This document shows positions 61,162 through 64,000 of a stretch of 64,000 bases of DNA, piece after piece. A model generated the notes under the pieces. It was not told the DNA's origin. It saw only the letters and a program-made list of their open reading frames with translations, and searched no databases. This DNA comes from an uncultured Microbacteriaceae bacterium. GTDB lineage: Bacteria; Actinomycetota; Actinomycetes; Actinomycetales; Microbacteriaceae. Position 1 is the stretch's first letter. The number at the start of each line of letters is the position of its first letter. A program made the position numbers and the translations under genes. Location: NCBI GenBank assembly GCA_947487835.1, contig CANKXX010000007.1:62001-126000 (forward strand), in the 5' to 3' direction.

Positions 61162-61707
61162 GTGAGCTGGCAACCCCCGTGGCCCCCCATCCGCATCGGA
61201 CCGGGGGAGTGGATCCTGATGCGGGACAGCCGGCGCGAGCCCGCCGCCGTCGTGCGGCACCTGCAGCTGGGCCCGCGGCGCGAGTGGTACTTCCGGGTCG
61301 TCACCTGGGCGGAGACGTCGGGGGGACGCGAGCTCGTGGGCTACTACCGCACGCTCGAGGAGGCGGACCAGTCGGTCAAGTTCCGGCCCCCGGTGCTCTC
61401 CGCCCGCTCCGGACCGCCCAACGGCGGCGGCTCCACGCACGCCGGACTGTCGGGTCAACCGGGTGCGCCGCGGACGCGCCCGACCGGACCCGCGGGCGGT
61501 GGCGGAACGAGCGCCGGCCGATCGGGGCCGCCGAACGGCGGCGCCGGTGCCGCGGGGTCGCCGCGGCAGGGTCCATCCAGCGGCCCCGCGGGACAGCAGC
61601 AACGCCCCGCTCCCCGAACGACGGCGACCCCGTCCGGCGATGCCGGACGGGGTCAGGGTCGTGCGGAGCCGGTCAGGCCGCGGCGCGAGCCGGGCCGCGG
61701 GGGCTGA
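61162..61707 (+). CDS. Hypothetical protein with Gly/Pro-rich tail
   Basis: 181 residues from GTG 61162 (GAGGAG 6 to 11 bases upstream). The first 75 look like a small folded domain: WPPIRIGPGEWILMRDSRRE, REWYFRVVTWAE, LVGYYRTLEEADQSV. The rest is Gly/Pro/Arg low complexity with two GRSGPPNGG-like units. A 13-bp hairpin lies inside the last 30 codons (61626-61654), unusual for a coding region. Follows the DUF7882 gene by 72 bases. Family not recognised. Confidence 0.6.
   Translation: MSWQPPWPPIRIGPGEWILMRDSRREPAAVVRHLQLGPRREWYFRVVTWAETSGGRELVGYYRTLEEADQSVKFRPPVLSARSGPPNGGGSTHAGLSGQPGAPRTRPTGPAGGGGTSAGRSGPPNGGAGAAGSPRQGPSSGPAGQQQRPAPRTTATPSGDAGRGQGRAEPVRPRREPGRGG
61626..61654 (-). terminator. 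Hairpin beyond the GH42 gene, inside the neighbouring reading frame
   Basis: GACCCCGTCCGGC pairs perfectly (13 bp) with GCCGGACGGGGTC across a 3-base loop. It is 92 bases downstream of the GH42 stop on the minus strand and inside the 3' end of the hypothetical gene on the plus strand, so it may terminate both transcripts. Confidence 0.7.
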
Positions 61708-61745
61708 CCGCGTACGGGGCAGGCCGCTCGGAAGGCGTGCGTCGA

Positions 61746-63812
61746 CTAACGGGCGCCGGGGCTCGCCGCGTCGGCCCCGGTCCGGGCGGTGCGGAGGATC
61801 CGCACCCCGGCCGCGGGAACGACCGCGGATCCGACCGTCTCGCCCGTGACCAGGTCCGTGCCGGCGACCTCATAGGAGGCCTCCTGCTCCGAGTGGTTCA
61901 ACAGGAAGGTGTAGGTGGCGTCCGGCGCCTCGCGTCGCACGACCTCCAGGCCTGCCGCCGGAACGGGTCCCGTCGCGACACCGGAGCGCTCGAGAACGGT
62001 GTCGAGGAATGCGCCGAGGTCGGCGCCGTCGAGCTTCGTGGCGACGTACCAGGCCGTCCCGGCCCCGTGCGCGTTGCGCGTGATGGCCGCCCGGCCCTCC
62101 GCGCGTCCGTCGAGGTGGGTGGCCTCGGCCTCGGCGGTGCCGAGGACGATGTCGTCGGCCCACGACCGAGCGGTGGCACCCGAGCTGAGGCGTGCCGTCT
62201 CGTTCTCGCGGAAGGGAAGGAACTCCTCGATGCTGAGGCCGAGCACCGTGCGCAGGGCGCCCGGGAAGGGCCCGGCCGGCACGGCGTCGTTCTCGTTCAC
62301 GATGCCCGAGAAGTAGGACACGACGAGGTTGCCGCCCGCCGCGACGTAGCCCTCGAGGTTCGCCGAGGACGTGCCGTCGACGAGGTACAGCGCGGGGGCG
62401 ACGACGAGGTCGTAGCCCGACAGGTCGGCGGACGGGTGGGCGAAGTCCACGGTCACGCCCCTGCGCCACAGCGCCGAGTAGTACGCCTCGATGCGCTCGC
62501 GGTGGTCGAGCTCGATCGAGGGCCGCCACTCGAGGTCTTGTGCCCAGAAGGACTCGACGTCCCAGAGCAGGGCGACGCGGGCCTCGACGCGGGAGCCGCA
62601 CACCTCCTCGATGCCCTGCAGCACGGATCCGAGCGCCTCGACCTCGCGCCAGACGCGCGACGTCTCGCCGGCGTGCGGCAGCATCGCGGAGTGGAACTTC
62701 TCGGCGCCGTACCGTGAGGCGCGGAACTGGAAGAACAGGACGGCGTCCGACCCACGGGCGACGCTGCTGAGGCTGTTGCGGGCGAGCTCGCCGGGCCGCT
62801 TGGCGATGTTCCGGGGCTGCCAGTTCACCGCGGACGTCGAGTGCTCCATGAGCATCCAGGGCCGGTTCCCCGCGAGGGAGCGCGTGAAGTCGGAGTCCAT
62901 GGCGGCGAGGATGTGGTTGTCCTCCCGCTCGGCGACCAGGTAGTAGTCGTTGGCCACGACGTCGACCTCGCGCGCCCACTTCCAGTAGTCGACGGACGGG
63001 CAGTTGGTTGCCATGAAGTTCGTGGTGACCGGCAGGTGCGGGGTGGCCGCGCGCAGGATGTCGCGCTCCATCACGAAGCACTCGAGCAGGGCGTCGGAGG
63101 AGAAGCGCTTGAAGTCGAGGCGCTGGGCGGGGTTCACGATGCTCGCCGAGAGACGCGGGGCGTCGACCTCGTCCCACTCGCGGTACTGCTGGCTCCAGAA
63201 CGTGGTGCCCCAGGCGGCGTTGAGCCCGTCGAGCGACACGTACCGGCGCTGCAGCCACTCGCGGAAGGCCAGCACCGATTGCTCCGAGTAGCACTCGCTC
63301 ACCGGGGCGCCGTACTCGTTGTGCACGTGCCACATCACGACGGCGGGGTGATCCGCGTACCGCTTCGCGAGGGCCGACGTGATTCCCGCGGCAGCGCGGC
63401 GGTACTCCGGGGAGCTGGGGCTGCCCATGCCCCGGGAGCCGTGGCCGAGGGTGACGCCCTCGCGCGTCACGACCCGGGCGTGCGGGTACTTCTTCCAGAA
63501 CCAGGCTGGCGGGGCCGCGGTGGGGGTGCCGAGGTCGACGTCGATGCCGGCCTCGTGCAGCAGGCCGAGGATCTCGTCGAGGAACGAGAAGTCGTACTCG
63601 CCCTCGCGCGGCTCGAGCAGGCCCCAGGAGAAGATGCCGACGCTCACGAGGTTGATGCCCGCGCGGCGCATGAGCTCGATGTCGTGCAGCGAGGTGGCGC
63701 GATCCCACTGCTCGGGGTTGTAGTCGCCGCCGTAGCGGAGCTTCGTGCTCCCCGGCATCCAGGTGGGCCGGTCGACCTGCATCGGCAGGGCTTGAGTGAT
63801 GTCCTCGGTCAC
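61746..63812 (-). CDS. GH42 beta-galactosidase
   Basis: 688 residues, intracellular (no signal peptide), hydrolysing beta-galactosides from imported oligosaccharides. The catalytic TIM barrel starts LRYGGDYNPEQWD. The acid/base Glu is in WHVHNEYGAPVSECY and the nucleophile in WMLMEHSTSAVNW. A trimerisation domain and a small C-terminal beta domain ending ILRTARTG complete the family layout. GTG start. Together with the GH51 enzyme it suggests use of plant cell-wall sugars. A palindrome upstream is a likely operator. Confidence 0.95.
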   Translation of the reverse strand: MTEDITQALPMQVDRPTWMPGSTKLRYGGDYNPEQWDRATSLHDIELMRRAGINLVSVGIFSWGLLEPREGEYDFSFLDEILGLLHEAGIDVDLGTPTAAPPAWFWKKYPHARVVTREGVTLGHGSRGMGSPSSPEYRRAAAGITSALAKRYADHPAVVMWHVHNEYGAPVSECYSEQSVLAFREWLQRRYVSLDGLNAAWGTTFWSQQYREWDEVDAPRLSASIVNPAQRLDFKRFSSDALLECFVMERDILRAATPHLPVTTNFMATNCPSVDYWKWAREVDVVANDYYLVAEREDNHILAAMDSDFTRSLAGNRPWMLMEHSTSAVNWQPRNIAKRPGELARNSLSSVARGSDAVLFFQFRASRYGAEKFHSAMLPHAGETSRVWREVEALGSVLQGIEEVCGSRVEARVALLWDVESFWAQDLEWRPSIELDHRERIEAYYSALWRRGVTVDFAHPSADLSGYDLVVAPALYLVDGTSSANLEGYVAAGGNLVVSYFSGIVNENDAVPAGPFPGALRTVLGLSIEEFLPFRENETARLSSGATARSWADDIVLGTAEAEATHLDGRAEGRAAITRNAHGAGTAWYVATKLDGADLGAFLDTVLERSGVATGPVPAAGLEVVRREAPDATYTFLLNHSEQEASYEVAGTDLVTGETVGSAVVPAAGVRILRTARTGADAASPGAR

Positions 63813-63830
63813 AACTACTCCATCGTCTCG

Positions 63831-63850
63831 AACTGTGTGCGGTCACAGTT
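63831..63850 (-). promoter_or_regulatory. Putative operator of the GH42 gene
   Basis: AACTGTG-N6-CACAGTT, a perfect 7-bp inverted repeat, centred 28 bases upstream of the GTG start. Such sites suit GntR or LacI-type sugar regulators; the regulator gene is not in the window. Confidence 0.6.
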
Positions 63851-63913
63851 CTAACACACAGGTGGAGCGACAAGGGTTCTCAGCAGCGCGGTGCTCCGCT
63901 TGAATACGCCGGA

Positions 63914-63944
63914 TTGACATTGCGGAAACGGTGTGGATTACTAA
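63914..63944 (+). promoter_or_regulatory. Outgoing promoter at the window end
   Basis: TTGACA (63914-63919) followed by TACTAA (63939-63944) with 19-base spacing, or ATTACT with 17. It reads rightward out of the window, so the next gene probably starts beyond 64000. The last 55 bases contain no visible start with a ribosome-binding site. Confidence 0.5.
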
Positions 63945-64000
63945 TACCGCTCCCAGCCGTCTGCGAATCCGGTGCCCTTCCGGACGGGCGGTGACGAGCC

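Overview
The window is high-GC actinobacterial chromosome, most likely from a Microbacteriaceae species (Leifsonia/Microbacterium-like). The evidence is the gene order (fused ispDF-cysS-rlmB, DUF3263-LytR_C-csp-DUF3048-groL, galU-rimJ-glpR/sepX), several DUF7882 paralogs of a type I associate with this family, a mycolic-acid-free but WXG100-bearing gene set, LAXTG-type sorting, and many genes that start a fixed 7 bases after a TAnnnT box (leaderless transcripts). No CRISPR array, intact phage or insertion sequence is visible. It reads as core chromosome with small accessory patches.

Layout. 0.1-4.5 kb: isoprenoid (IspDF), CysRS, rRNA methylase RlmB and a small membrane protein. 4.5-8.7 kb: dispersed repeats, a DUF4032 kinase-like protein, an orphan sugar-ABC ATPase and a membrane DsbA-like protein. 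8.8-11.9 kb: tRNA-Thr, an RsbQ-like hydrolase overlapping a PAS-GAF-GGDEF diguanylate cyclase, and a TetR ligand-domain-like protein without an HTH. 12-19 kb: small transporter, MsrB, acetyltransferase, DUF3263/LytR_C pair, cold-shock protein, DUF3048 lipoprotein, groL under tandem CIRCE, and a WXG100 protein. 19-30.5 kb: two-component pair, XPB-type helicase operon, extended cold-shock/DUF3027 pair, SerC, DtxR regulator and an NlpC/P60 cell-wall hydrolase. 30.5-37.9 kb: a probable small RNA, HNH protein, a divergent DUF7882 pair, an S4 protein and a four-gene sugar/polyol operon (TIM-barrel isomerase, NAD dehydrogenase, fused DhaK-DhaL kinase, Gfo/Idh/MocA-like). 37.9-43.3 kb: a 6C-type small RNA with two C6 hairpin loops, an M23 peptidase with aromatic repeats, a G6-rich candidate RNA, and a wall-anchored amidase. 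43.3-53.6 kb: a PhyH dioxygenase, MarR-MFS efflux operon with clear operators, a second MFS gene carrying an apparent frameshift, tRNA-Arg, and a large helicase-like protein with broken Walker motifs. 53.7-64 kb: GH51 arabinofuranosidase, FmdB/5-FTHF cyclo-ligase, galU-rimJ-glpR, tRNA-Ala, DUF427, DUF664, DUF7882 and GH42 beta-galactosidase.

The most interesting signals are non-coding. At 37.9-38.1 kb there is a canonical-looking 6C RNA. On the other side of the adjacent M23 gene (40.46-40.64 kb), a similar C5GTA/G4/C5/G5 palindromic element precedes a short stretch with four G6 tracts that ends in a strong hairpin. A G6 RNA would be complementary to the C6 loops of 6C RNA, so the two could form a small-RNA/decoy pair; this is inference. 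Other points of interest are the RsbQ/PAS/GGDEF unit, the HTH-less TetR-like protein, the pseudo-helicase, the uncharacterised kinase/dehydrogenase operon, and three classes of dispersed palindromic repeat.

Coordinates, reading frames and motifs were read by eye. Family names come from sequence recognition without database searches.
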